This document shows, in pieces, positions 1-10,444 of a stretch of DNA of 39,624 bases; position 1 is the stretch's first letter, and each line of letters begins with the position of its first letter. The notes beneath the pieces were generated by a model that made no database searches, was not told the DNA's origin, and saw only the letters and a program-made list of their open reading frames with translations. This DNA is from Saccoglossus kowalevskii (taxonomy: Eukaryota; Hemichordata; Enteropneusta; Harrimaniidae), in assembly GCF_000003605.2 (NCBI RefSeq), contig NW_003130359.1, positions 277,577 to 317,200 on the forward strand, read 5' to 3'. The translations under genes and the position numbers were made by a program.

Positions 1-500
1 ATTGTGATTTACTGTGATTCATTGCCTCTCCAATTGAAATTTACTGTGAATGGGTGTCTGTCCGATTGAGATTTACTGTGAATGAGTGACCGTCCGATTG
101 AGATTTACTGTGAATGAGTGACAGTCCATTTGAGATTTACTGTGAAGCAACATAGGTAAGTGGAATACAGTGACTGCCTATCGTGATTTACTGTGATTCA
201 ATGCCTCTCCGATTGAGATTTACTGTGAATGAGTGACCGTCCATTTGAGATTTACTGTGAATGAGTGACCGTCCGTTTGAGATTTACTGTGAATGAGTGA
301 CCGTCCGTTTGAGATTTACTGTGAAGCAACATAGGCAAGTGTGATACAATGACTGCCTATTGTGATTTACTGTGCCTGATGCCTGACCATTCAAAATTTA
401 CTGTGATTCAGTCTCTGTCCGATTGTGAATAATTGTGAGTTTGCCTGCCCAGTTGTGAATAAATGTGAACCATGTACAATGCCCGGTTGTGATTTAGTGT
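1..500. repeat. 32-bp minisatellite in RANBP2 intron 3
   Basis: About a dozen units of roughly 32 bp carry the invariant core GAGATTTACTGTGAATG followed by AGTGACCGTCC. Twice (about 143-180 and 324-360) a longer insert, GCAACATAGGYAAGTG plus a variable part, replaces the standard tail, giving a higher-order pattern. The last units (from about 390) are strongly diverged, as expected at an array edge. The array probably continues left of the window. Confidence 0.9.
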
Positions 501-563
501 GTCGGTCTACAAGGCTCAAAAACCGGCCAGCCAAATCCCATTCACATTAAATCACAACTGGGC
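481..563. repeat. Inverted repeat at the minisatellite edge
   Basis: The motif GCCCGGTTGTGATTTAGTG (from 481) recurs in reverse complement at 543-563, with two mismatches in 21 bp. The 41-bp spacer has no repeat unit. The minisatellite unit may derive from the terminus of a small inverted-repeat element, or this may be a local inversion of one unit. Confidence 0.6.
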
Positions 564-1063
564 TAGAAAGAGTCTTACCCCCTGGTCATAAGAGAATTAA
601 TCTAGTACATTTGACTCACAAATGCAAATCTGATTGTTATTCAAACCCAGGTCAAACTTGCACAAGGTACAATGAATCAGAACGCCGTGTCTACTGGCAG
701 TTTGGATACAATCATAATAATACTAGTATAAGTAATAGAGAAGTCATTAGCGTAGTCGCTCATTTGTCTATTTAAATAATTAAATAATATATAAATATGA
801 CAAAGAAAACCTTTAAATGTGTGTTACCATAGCATGGATGTACTTTAAATGAAAACAGACATACTGTAACTACACAAAAAATAAATAATCCATAATCAAG
901 TGGCACCAGGGGAAGTGAGATTGTTACAAAATGTAGCGAATTGTTTTCATAACATTAGATCATTTGACAGTGGCTATATTGCAATGTCCATAAGTTTGTT
1001 AACTTCCCCAAACGTATCTTGTTTGCACTCGCTGTAAACACAAATAAAACATAGTTTACTCAC
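501..1063. other. RANBP2 intron 3, unique part
   Basis: This is intronic, AT-rich sequence between the exon 3 donor (1063) and the minisatellite. Apart from one inverted copy of the minisatellite-edge motif (543-563) I see no gene, RNA or element in it. Confidence 0.6.
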
Positions 1064-1170
1064 TCGAAGCTTGAAGATAGTTTTGTGACCTTGAAAGAAC
1101 CGAGTTGCCTGGTCAACCCAGTACTGCGCACGTTGTGGGTCTGTTCGTACATGACAGTAAAGTTCAGCAA
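1064..1170 (-). CDS. RANBP2: RANBP2 exon 3
   Basis: This 107-nt exon is too short for an ORF list. The acceptor is TTACTTTCAG (1180-1171) and the donor is GTGAGT (1063-1058) after CGA, phase 0. Completing the split codon from exon 2 gives VAELYCHVRTDPQRAQYW, then VDQATRFFQGHKTIFKLR. This follows the human block LVLKIAELLC...AKYWLERAAKLFP...IYKLK in order and spacing. The next exon is not visible between 1 and 1063 and should lie outside the window. Confidence 0.9.
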
Positions 1171-4100
1171 CTGAAAGTAAAATGAATATATTGTAAATAT
1201 AACATCAGTGTACTATATTGTAAAGATTATATCAGTGTACTGTGTTGTACATATCACATCTATGTACTGTATTGTAAAAATACGTACAACATCTCTGCAG
1301 TGTGTTATTGCAAGAATACCACAAAACATACACAAAGGCAGTATTGGTTACTTGTATCAACTGATCAGACACTGCCCCAGTACATATGTTGTGTATTCTT
1401 GTGATAATCTTAAAGGCAAACAACATAATGATTTTAGAAAATAAAGCTTTACAAATGTAGGAGAATACAATTTACATTTTTTTTTTTATATCACTTTACA
1501 TTTTCTAGATATGTCAGAGTAATTTTCAAATCATTTTTCTGCAAAGAATTGTAATTGAAACATGCAATATTTGTTTATTAATATAATTGCTTATTTCGTT
1601 TTATACAAGTTCAATAATATTCTGACTTATACAAGCCTACATTGTTTCAAAATGCGGATTCTGAAGTGAGACGACGACACAAGTGCGAACATGGTAGAAA
1701 CCATCGCAGTGTGTTCTTTTGTTTCAATTTTTAAATTCATCCAATTAGAGGCTTTCTCGCTAATTTTCTTACATGGCCAAGATCTTATTGATGTATATCA
1801 AGGGCATACTGCAAGTTCTGTGTCATTCTTACAATTTGTGTTATATCGTATAATCTTGCGTTGTAAGTCTTAGAATTGCCAGCGGGATTTCTATCAGTAA
1901 ATAAATCCTGAATGTATTACAAGTCTTTCTACTGTGGTGGTTGGTGCTGCTTGTGTAACAGATAATTTTGCATACTAATTTTTCGCTATTTTCCATAACC
2001 GCAACATATCGTTCCCCACAAGATATTCAACTTCTCATCACTATATGTAGTGCACTAGCTTAATTCTCCGTCCTTCAAGATTTACTGGCAATTCTAAACC
2101 TAAAACAGAATGGCTTAAGCTTGACCGAATTCTTGGCTCAAAAACCAGGCATTAGAACATATTTAAATACCTTGTAAAACTAAATCCCTCTGGGTATTAT
2201 TCAACTCATATGATCTTCTATAGGAATCAATTGCCTTCTCATAATGTTTCTTTGTCTGTTGTATCTTTCCTAACAGTCTATGACCTTTAGCATCTGATTG
2301 GTTGACACTCAAGTAGACAGTAATGTAGTGGATTGCTTTATCATAGTCTTGTGCTTCGTAATACATACGAGCAAACGCATAACCTTTAAGATTTTGCTGA
2401 AAAAATAAGAGGAGTACATCAACCAATAAAAATTATTTTCGTTATGTTATTTGCTATTTTGTCTTCTGATTTGAAGATGACCATATCACAAAATTAAGAA
2501 GAATTCTTAATTATTTCCTGTATAGCTTCCCTTCAGGATGTATATAATCACCAATTGTCATATATCGTCACTGCAAACATAGAAAATCACACACATACTT
2601 CTTTGACAGGTTGTGTTTAGTGAAATAATTTCCAGGATAGATTTTTTTTTTTTGCAGGAAAAACATCAATACCCAAATAAATATGTCAGGGTTTGATCAG
2701 TGGTCAGAATAGCTCAGACACCTTCAAGTCATTGGTATATAACCAGTAAATGGGGAATAATCTAGTATTTTTTAAGAGACAACTAAATGCCATATTGTAT
2801 GTTGTTTCAGGTTGTTGTGGCATTGTATAATTGCGTCAGAATGATTTCCATTAATCACATTGCATGTGTAAGAAGATTTCTGTGGAATAGACTATTGCCC
2901 TGTCCTCACTAGAAAAAAATTAAGCAATTTCAATTTGGATCGAAGTTGGTTCAGTTGTCGCCATTTGAGCTAATCTTGTTCAAAACCATGTTTAACTAAT
3001 TCAAATTGAAGCAGAGTCAAGGGGTACATGCAAGTTTGAATAAAATTAACTAATATAGTTTATTGATCCAGTGGGGACAGCAAACCAAATTTTATTCAAA
3101 TGAAATCCACTTTTTCTCAGGAACTTTGAGGTTGAAGTGCACTCATGCATACTAATTTTGCGATATTTTTTTTCAATAATAGGTGCGAAAGTTGAATGTC
3201 GAGGCCATCAATTTATTGCCCCAGTAGAGTGTATAGATTGAAATGGAACTGCCACAGCAAAATACATGTAGTAGAATATATACTTAGATTACCAAATGTC
3301 AAAATGAGTATCCGGATGTTAAACATATGACTTTGCAATGTAGAATCAAAATTTGACACAATCTTATCATCACCTCAAAAAGACTGCTTACCACATTTTT
3401 CTATTTGTGAAACAAAATTAATGGATTTAGTTATGCAGGAAAAGCTGACAACCCAGGCTGAATAGCGTGTGGGACAGCTAGTTTGGTGATTTCTAGACAT
3501 CTCGACCCAAAAATTTCTTGGCCCAAGACACTTCGACCCAAATTGGACATCTCGACCTAGACACCCTGGGATTCTCGACCCACCAAATCGACCAGACCCT
3601 ATCTAAGTGTGGCGACGCGAACCTCTATCTAGTTCAACGTTGATAATGTTGCTCTTTGATAACTTAAAATTCACGCCCTTTGTTACGTGTGAATATTAGT
3701 GGCAACACGTTTCGGTGTCACCTCCTTGAAAAATAACTTATCACCCATCAAGCGCGACAATGGATCAATCAAAAAATGACGTCACTTTCAGGGGTCGCGT
3801 GCTGTGAAATGAACAGCAAAAGCAGCAAAAAAAAAAAAATCAGTGAAACAAACACTGTGGTCTACGCGCACTGGGAAAAGTACGACGCTATTGAGAAAAG
3901 TACGACGCTATTGGGATCGGGTCGAGGCGGCGGGTCGTCTGAAATAGGTGGGTCGAGATGTCTAGGGGTCCTGGGTCGAGTTGTCCAATGAAAAATGGGT
4001 CGAGATGTCCAGCACCCTGGCTTGGTAATTACAGCGAGACAAAAACTAGTTTGCATCTGCATTATAAACTGAATTGAATTAGTTAACATGGATTTGATTT

Positions 4101-4979
4101 GATTTGAAGTTTTTCGTTTCTAATCATTGTATTTGAAAAATACAATCAGTGTGATTGTACATTTATCTTTATATATAATTTCAACATTTATTCAAAATTA
4201 TTGTCTATAATTGTCGCAAAATACAGATTCTGGAGAGGTGAGATGACAGAGTGTGAACAAAGTAGAAAACACTACAGTGCTCTGTATCCTTCCTTACAGC
4301 TTTGGAATAACTAGTTATACTGTGTTGTAAGTCTCCTGAATACCAGTGGGCTATCAGTTATGCAACAAATTCACTATTGTGAATTCATTTATTGCAAGTT
4401 GCTCTACTGGGATGCAAATTGCAATACTAATTTCTGCTATTTTCCACAGCTACAGGTACTATGTAGTAATTTGGAGACTAGGGAATGCATACAGTGATTT
4501 TAATTTTGTTTTTTTCTTTGTACCACTGCCGAGATGTCGGTGGTTCAGGATAGTCTTTTCTTATTTTGGTAAACAATATATCGTCCCATGGATCTAGACG
4601 TCTGTTTATACTTCCGTGTTGATGGTTTTATTTCTGGGAACAATAGCAAAGAAATAATATTCGCATATCTGCTTCGTATTAAAATGTCAAAACAAACACA
4701 GACACAAAGACAAGTTTACTGTTCGACCTCGATAATGAATGCATACACGCAGTACTACATCCACTGATCGATCTGGTGGAGTGCATGGAACGAAACATCG
4801 GCACCACCCGCCACATGTTGTAATTCGTTATCAAATGGCACCCTCAATGGACACCGGACATTCAATTTCAAACAACGGTATCCATTTCCGGCGAAAACGG
4901 TACTCACCTCGTGTGGGCTTGAAAGGTTACGAATTGCGGCAGACACATATTTATCAACCTCCTGCCTGCTGCGGATCAT
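1064..4979 (-). CDS. RANBP2: RANBP2/Nup358 5' end, exons 1-3 (partial, spliced: 4979-4908, 2396-2171, 1170-1064)
   Basis: RANBP2 (Nup358) is the large nucleoporin of the cytoplasmic filaments of the nuclear pore; it binds Ran and has SUMO E3 activity through domains that would lie outside this window. Three exons with GT-AG borders join in frame (72 + 226 + 107 nt = 135 codons). The product starts MIRSRQEVDKYVSAAI, continues with QNLKGYAFARMYYEAQDYDK, then a TPR helix pair (GHRLLGK...YEKAIDSYRRSYELN), then VAELYC...RAQYWVDQATRFF. This follows, block by block and without gaps I can see, the N-terminus of vertebrate RANBP2 as I remember it. The start ATG at 4979 is the first ATG after an in-frame TGA at 5024-5022. 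The remaining exons lie beyond position 1. The paralogous RGPD genes are a primate expansion, so RANBP2 is the natural name. Assignment is by recall, not by a search. Confidence 0.9.
1171..2170. other. RANBP2 intron 2
   Basis: This is a 1.0-kb AT-rich intron. Short open frames at 1208-1444 and 1691-1873 have low-complexity, ATATTGTA-rich composition and no protein likeness. No element with clear ends was seen. Confidence 0.75.
2171..2396 (-). CDS. RANBP2: RANBP2 exon 2 (first TPR unit)
   Basis: The exon follows a T-rich acceptor ending CAG (2399-2397) and ends CAAG before donor GTATTT (2170-2165), phase 1. It codes for 75 codons plus one base. The reading KGYAFARMYYEAQDYDKAI is the first TPR-like helix region, and GHRLLGK...YEKAIDSYRRSYELN has canonical TPR spacing (L/G/Y/A/Y). 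The family's N-terminal TPR domain has three such units; the rest would be in exon 3 and later exons. Confidence 0.92.
2898..3081. mobile_element. Short TIR element (MITE-like) in RANBP2 intron 1
   Basis: The left end reads CCCTGTCCTCACTAG (from 2898). The right end reads GATCCAGTGGGGACAG (to about 3080), whose reverse complement CTGTCCCCACTGGATC pairs with it with few mismatches. The ~184-bp interior is AT-rich and has no coding capacity. Size and TIRs fit a non-autonomous DNA transposon; the superfamily is not determinable because no clear target duplication is visible. Confidence 0.6.
3496..4010. mobile_element. Foldback element with TCGACCC-rich arms
   Basis: The left arm (3496-3600) repeats GACATCTCGACC and near variants (3496, 3545) with extra TCGACCC boxes. 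The right arm (about 3910-4010) repeats the reverse complement GGGTCGAGATGTC (3952, 3996). The ~300-bp centre is unique and non-coding. Long arms built from a repeated internal motif are typical of foldback DNA elements. Frames crossing the arms are by-products. Confidence 0.75.
4091..4108. repeat. (GATTT)n short tandem run
   Basis: GATTTGATTTGATTTGAA is a short pentamer run. It resembles the 3' tails left by some LINE/SINE insertions, but no element body is recognisable on either side, so it may be a plain microsatellite. Confidence 0.4.
4908..4979 (-). CDS. RANBP2: RANBP2 exon 1 coding part
   Basis: This exon carries 24 codons, MIRSRQEVDKYVSAAI to SSPHE, ending in GAG followed by the strong donor GTGAGTA (4907-4901), phase 0. 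It matches the short charged leader before the TPR domain of RANBP2. The frame stays open upstream to about 5021, but that stretch has no ATG, so the ATG at 4979 is preferred. Confidence 0.88.
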
Positions 4980-5160
4980 TTTTGGTATATATGGGTAAGT
5001 TGAATTCACAGAAATAAACAGTCAAAATAAATGCACATCATAAGAAACATGCCTTCACGAGCCGGTTAATTCAGAGACGTCACAAGATCGGACCCTCCAG
5101 CCTATCGATAAATAGCAATATGTGCAGGAAGAACAGGTGAGTGCCATGCATATTATAAAT
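4980..5160 (-). promoter_or_regulatory. RANBP2 5' UTR / promoter region, possibly bidirectional
   Basis: The region directly upstream of the RANBP2 ATG is richer in CpG than its surroundings. GTGACGTC (5083-5076 on the minus strand) contains the CREB/ATF core TGACGT. On the plus strand a consensus-like donor, CAG|GTGAGTG, sits at 5134-5141, which would fit the first exon of a divergent transcript. No TATA box is obvious and the transcription start is not determinable by eye. Confidence 0.45.
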
Positions 5161-5974
5161 GAATCCGCGGCGGGAAAGTTTCGTTGAGCACAATTTTGCA
5201 AGTTAAAAAGTCAGCAAAATAATTGCGTGGTGACCAATGTCTATAGTTTAGGTTACTTTCAAGAGGGTCGGCAAGGGATATATTCGCAAGGTGACAGTAA
5301 TCAATTATTTTATTTTCGTAATAATGTAATTTAAAAAAAATAAAAAAACGTAAATTCATAGACATGGGCAAGGTGTAAAATCGTTCGTAAAATTATTCGT
5401 CCGTATTTTGTACAAAGATATTATTTTTTGTAAGCGTATATTAAAGCATTTTTCAAATGTCGTAATTTGTACACAATTTTCAATTATGATTTGTAGATAC
5501 AAATTATCAAAAATATTATAAAAATGTATTTAGGAATTTACTTTATATGTAAAGTGTAAAAACCTATTTTACTATAAATGGAACTTTCGTTTTATTTCCT
5601 GTAAAAACGTGAAATGCCTTTTTTATTTTCTATAACCTGTATCACCTACCCCTTGCCCCCCCCCCCCTCAAATTTTCAAAGGCGCGATACAAGAGACCCT
5701 ATGCCACCATTTATATTCGTGTGGGCTATTTAGATCTTTTTATATAATTTAATCATGTAATGATGTACCTATTATATATAATATGTACATGCCTTAAACA
5801 ACAATACAAATCTTAGAGAGGTGGGCAAATTGGGGGGAAATGAACGGGAACAAAAATCATGCTAACAATCAGGGGGTAACAGAATCTTGAAGGAAAAATA
5901 TTTCACACAGAGAGACAAAATACAGAAAATTCGTCATGAGAAAAATAGCAAAAAATCAAGTGAAGACAAAATAA
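5161..5974. other. Intergenic, no gene seen
   Basis: AT-rich sequence with a C12 homopolymer (5656-5667). The minus-strand frame at 5153-5371 is low-complexity and not protein-like. No element ends were recognised. Confidence 0.6.
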
Positions 5975-6214
5975 TTGAGCTATTATTCTGCCACGTACGA
6001 ATTTCTAATGGTCCACCCCTTAATGGGCATCAAATTGGATACACTGGGAACTAAATGTGCTATATTCGTAGGTGATCTGTCATGCTTTGTTGCTGATGAA
6101 AATTCGGCTCAATTTTTATTCACTATGTTGGGAGATTTTTGTCTCGTTTCTGGGCTGCAAATAAATAAGGAGAAAATTGACGCGGAAATGAAAAAAAAAC
6201 GGGTTGGGGATTGA
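5975..6214 (+). pseudogene. Dead LINE reverse-transcriptase fragment
   Basis: The frame from about 6023 reads GIKLDTLGTKCAIF, VGDLSCFVADENSAQFLF, then FCLVSGLQINKEKID. This is the palm region of a non-LTR (CR1/L2/Jockey-type) reverse transcriptase: the catalytic box, normally F/YADD, followed by the conserved SGL-x-(I/V)N-x-EKT block. Here the box reads FVGD (6065-6076), so the first catalytic Asp is gone. The fragment covers only ~65 residues of a family normally near 900, with no matching sequence on either side. It is an old truncated insertion, not a functional gene. Confidence 0.75.
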
Positions 6215-7402
6215 ATATTGAGTATTGAATATTTTAACAATGGCCAGAACAACCTTTCAAGATAGCAGGGGTGTACGTTTCCTGCAACAGTTACGCTGAT
6301 CCCCTCATACTAGATATTATCAAGATATGAAACTATAGCTTATTAACGTTGCCTGGACAATTTCTGATTTTGAAAACATTTTGCACTTTCGCGATTTAAT
6401 TGTGCACTAGACAAAAATAAAAATGAATAAAAACAAAGTGAATTTAATTTTACAGGATTCTGGAATTTAACATTCAAATTACCCTTCAAATGAGGCTGTT
6501 CAAAGTGACAATTGACACCCAAGCGAGCATTTAACAATTCAAGCTACTACACTAAATATTGTTTACAAATTACGAAGTAGCTAAAAATACATGTTGATGT
6601 GATGGCGAAGTACTGGGCCACATTACTATTATTGGTCCTGAGACCTTTTGGAATTAATTTTATGATTGCTTCAAGACATGTCTAATACTGACTAATACTG
6701 TTATTTTTTGTGTTAGATTTTATTTTTGGAAACACTGCATATTCAATAATTTATAAACATATACTGCTAAATTACAAAAAGACATATCTTTTCAATGAAG
6801 ATAAAAAGAAAATTGAAAAGATATTTTCCTCTGTTCAAACTGTTAGTTGAAACTAATTATTCCCTGTAGTTCCGAGTTAGACATTGCAAAGAAAGAAAGA
6901 AAAATCAGAGGTGTATTGTCGGAAATGAGCAAATGGGTATACTGTATATGTTAATAAAATATTCCTACACTGAGTCGTGCTTTTAACATGACAGTATTTA
7001 TTCACAGCGTTTAGAATCGAGAAGAAAATGTTCATTAGGCGCATTCAGATTCAATGATTGATCGTGTTTCGCCGATTCTGTTTGCGATGACGGTAATATG
7101 TATGTTTTTATAGAATAATATGTTACAACATATTTCTGTGATGTATTACACAATATCTATAAATTAATATTACAGGGAATTCTTTTTTTAAGATATATTT
7201 CTAAAATTAGTATATACCACAAATGACGGGCACCTTATATTTGGGCCCGGGTTTGAGTACAGGACGGGTTCACTAATTTTTCTTGAATAAAAACGATCTG
7301 TTATTAGTGTCAGTTATGTTGAAGTGTGTCAGTGACATATGGGGGTCCACGTACAGTCTGTATGTATGACGTTTGGAAATATCGTATCGCATTGAAAATT
7401 GC
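6215..7402. other. Intergenic, no gene seen
   Basis: AT-rich sequence without recognisable exons. The minus-strand frame 6343-6537 has no family likeness. A GGGCCCGGG block near 7242 is the only GC-rich spot and may mark the end of an unidentified repeat. Confidence 0.55.
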
Positions 7403-7437
7403 GTTGTTGTTTTTTTCAAATTAAAAAAAACAACAAC
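7403..7437. repeat. Perfect 14-bp-arm hairpin
   Basis: GTTGTTGTTTTTTT (7403-7416) is followed by a short loop and its perfect complement AAAAAAACAACAAC (7424-7437). It could be the apex of an inverted-repeat element or a small snap-back duplication; the flanks do not extend the pairing. Confidence 0.7.
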
Positions 7438-9180
7438 TACTAATGCTGCCGCTGAGGGCACCATAGTGTGATAGGTTGTCTCATCCTCCTTGGACAAATA
7501 TTGTATGTAGAGCGGTGGGATTGTGATCATGTGAGCAGGCGGGTGGACAGAGATATATTTTATCTAACACTAAATTATTTGTGCAACATTATCTATTACA
7601 TTAAACATAACATAAATACCACATAAAATAAATATATATGTAGTATTTAGAGTTTGATTCAACAATTCGTAAACAAACTTGAGCTTTGTCACGTTACGCT
7701 AACATCTGACCTTAGTAAAATAAAAGTACAAGATATTTATATAATATTTTCAAGTTGTCATTTCTAACTATGTACAGACTTCGTAATACTTATTCTGAAC
7801 TCGTCATGTTTGATAATTTCTAAATATAGTGAGTGGTTCATGGATGTAACTTATTTTGAATTGGTTAGACGTGTTTAGTTTGTAACTGTGCCTCAAACTC
7901 TTTAGCCAAGTTCAGTGTCACGTCAGTTGAATTAATTAAATAAGCAATTAATGATGAATACTGACCATGTATTGTAATTGTTACATTTGTTTGAATTGAA
8001 AGCACTGAAAAACGCTACGTCCGCGTAAGTTACGCTCAGTAATTAAAAAGATGAGGATAAGTTCTTGCATTCACGTCAGCAGTTCTTAAAGGCATATTAT
8101 AGCGGTCATGGGACAATCGCGTCGACTTGTAGATAGTGGTTCGGTTGGTCATACATTTTTTGTTTTTTCGTGAGATAGTTTTATTTTCAATAGATAATAG
8201 TATGGATCTTGCGCTCAAGATAATAACTACGACTACTGGTTCTACAAAACAATGAGCTAATGTGGTACATTTGTCTCGAGTTCACCACGAGTTTGTCTGT
8301 AGATTTGTTTTTAACTACTCAGAAAAAAATTTGAAATATAGACCTTCTGAAACACTATTTCCTGCATTTTGAGGGGCAAATTTTGATGACATAAAAAGGT
8401 TTCAGCTTGATTTTGGAGGGGCGACGCCCCCAACATGATTTTTTTCGAGGGGGGTCCGCCCCCCGCCCCTCGTGCCGCCGCCATTGACTACGTGTCACAG
8501 TCACAGTCCCACACGTGGAGACCTTTTAAAAACTGAAATAGCATAATACATGTCGCATTGACGGCTAATTCATCGAGTGGATGTTGAAAAACTAGCAATA
8601 CTGAATGGGTGATGGTTTCGGAGAAACAAAAATATCAGTATTGGCCGAAAATTCACTAAACATTTGCCTGTAATTGAATACAAATCTGAGATGCCATGAT
8701 CAATAAATGAATAAATATGAAACTATTCGACTCCCTACCTGACAATTAATTCGATAATTGCCCACAACTTGAAAGCAGGCGAAAATGCTTTGATGAATAA
8801 AAATGTTAATCAAATATATAAATATCGTCAAAAAATTATGATGGCAAATATGAAAGTAAACATGATTTCGTATAGTCATTCCGTCCACAGATGGTTGACG
8901 AAGTCAGTAAAGTCATGTAATAGAAAACAACATTTCAGTCTGCTCGGCCATGCTATTATCTGAACACCACGGGCTGCAATACATTAGATATTAAACAATC
9001 TGCCATAAATACAATACGTGTAGAACATGTAAAGGTAAATTGTGTTTTATTTCCAAATTAAGAAAGTGAAAAGTATTTGAATGCAAGATTCTTAGCTATA
9101 ATTAAAGGCGGGACACATGTGTAGACACGAATTCTCCGAAACGTTACTCGGTAAATATTGGGTTCCCTGAAAAAAATCAT
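7438..9180. other. Intergenic, one GC-rich repeat end
   Basis: Mostly AT-rich and featureless. The exception is 8415-8485, with G/C runs that can self-pair (GGGGCGACGCCCC and GGGGGGTCCGCCCCCC). Such G/C hairpins in an AT-rich background look like the end of a transposable element, but I could not find the partner end. Small frames at 8036-8218, 8700-8888 and 8769-8963 are not protein-like. Confidence 0.45.
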
Positions 9181-9183
9181 TTC

Positions 9184-9556
9184 AAACTGACCCACCAGCG
9201 AAGTGGGGCGATCAAATCCCTGGCTACCGACCCATCAGAGTCGGACTGGTCACCCGACCCACCAGATTGTGGTGACCCAAATACCCGGCCACCTGGCCGA
9301 CTAGGGTGTGCCACTGACCCTTCAAAAATGTGCCAGTGGAGTGACTCGTATTCCAGGCAATACGATCAGATTGGGTCACCCAAGTCTTTCGCCACCTGAC
9401 TTGCCAAAATGGGCCACCAGAATACCAGGCCACCCAACAGAACATATTAAGGTGGCCCATCGGACCCTCTAGCTCTGGGTTACCTGGATCCCCGGCCACT
9501 TAACCTACCAGATTGGGGTAACCCGAATACCTGGCCACCTGACACACTAGATTGGG
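9184..9556. repeat. Degenerate GACCCACCAGATTG minisatellite
   Basis: Words such as GACCCACCAGATTG, GGTGACCC, AATACC(C/A)GGCCACCT recur irregularly at intervals of roughly 45-60 bp. The region is GC-rich compared with its flanks. The 91-codon minus-strand frame (9224-9499) is open only because the repeat lacks stops in that frame; its Trp/Gly-rich product is repeat translation. Confidence 0.7.
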
Positions 9557-10444
9557 TCCGGGACATTAAACTTAAAACTGGGTAGAGGATGCCACTGAGC
9601 CTTCCAAAATGTGAGCATATTTATGCCCATGTATTGACAAAATCCATACCCATACAAATTTTGCAATCCATATGTATATCAAACAGCGACGAGCATTCTA
9701 TGTAACTATGTTTCAATTTCATTTTTTCTTCATATGCCACTAAAATAAAAAGAAGAAGAAAGGTGCAACACATACCTGTCAATATGAACTTACGCGGGCG
9801 ATAACCGGCAAGAAATAATTCAGTAATTTGGCATTATAACATAACGCTTCAAGATTATTTTTCCCATTGTTCGGTATATGTAAAATAAGATTTCCGTTCC
9901 TAGATAATTAATGGGTTAGATCGAAGATGAACATTGAAGGCGATAACAGTTTGCTTATACGTATTTTCATTTGGCGAGACTTCATTTTGGATGTGTTATG
10001 TGATTTCCATGTGGGTGAGAAGCGAAACAATTATTATAGGCATCAACAAATGCATTGCGATGTCAATCCCATCATTCTTCACATCAGCCAACGGTATGTA
10101 CTTTCAGAATATGTGATTTCATTTTTGGAAGGGGTATTTTAATTAAAACAAGCTACCACAAAAGTTACCCGACTATAGTAAGCAGGCAAGTTAGAATTTC
10201 ATCTATCGTGGGTAAGTTACGATCAGGTAATATTGTTTTTACGAATCTGTTGATTAATTAATTTTAAAATGATTCTATATTTTCAAAATAATACGACCCG
10301 GCTTATACGTTTTGTTTATTCGTGTTTTCAGTCATTTGGGGTTGTTCTACTCCAATTCCGGGACTAAATCATTTTATATCTTGTTATAATGTTGTTGTTC
10401 TAATAATATACTAGTAATGTATTAATTTAAAACTAAATTTAAGT
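9557..10444. other. Intergenic, no gene seen
   Basis: Two plus-strand frames overlap at 9927-10142 and a third begins at 10055. They have no family likeness and no splice or promoter context, so I do not call a gene. No repeats with clear ends were seen. Confidence 0.5.

Larger units (their letters stand above)
2397..4907. other. RANBP2 intron 1
   Basis: This is a 2.5-kb first intron. It holds a short TIR element (2898-3081) and a foldback element (3496-4010), described separately, and a short GATTT run. The stretches 2397-2890, 3090-3490 and 4120-4900 show nothing I can assign. The frames at 3776-3991 (+) and 3862-4089 (-) are repeat translation. Confidence 0.75.

Noticed and set aside
4755-5009. 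Longer N-terminal start for RANBP2 at 5009
   Set aside because: The codon at 5009-5007 is GTG, not ATG; the first ATG after the upstream stop is at 4979 and fits the family start.
9224-9499. 91-codon Trp/Gly-rich minus-strand frame
   Set aside because: It lies wholly in a decayed minisatellite and reads its unit repeatedly.
9927-10261. Overlapping plus-strand frames, one with hydrophobic runs
   Set aside because: Overlapping frames open at once, no family recognised; hydrophobicity is expected from AT-rich codons.
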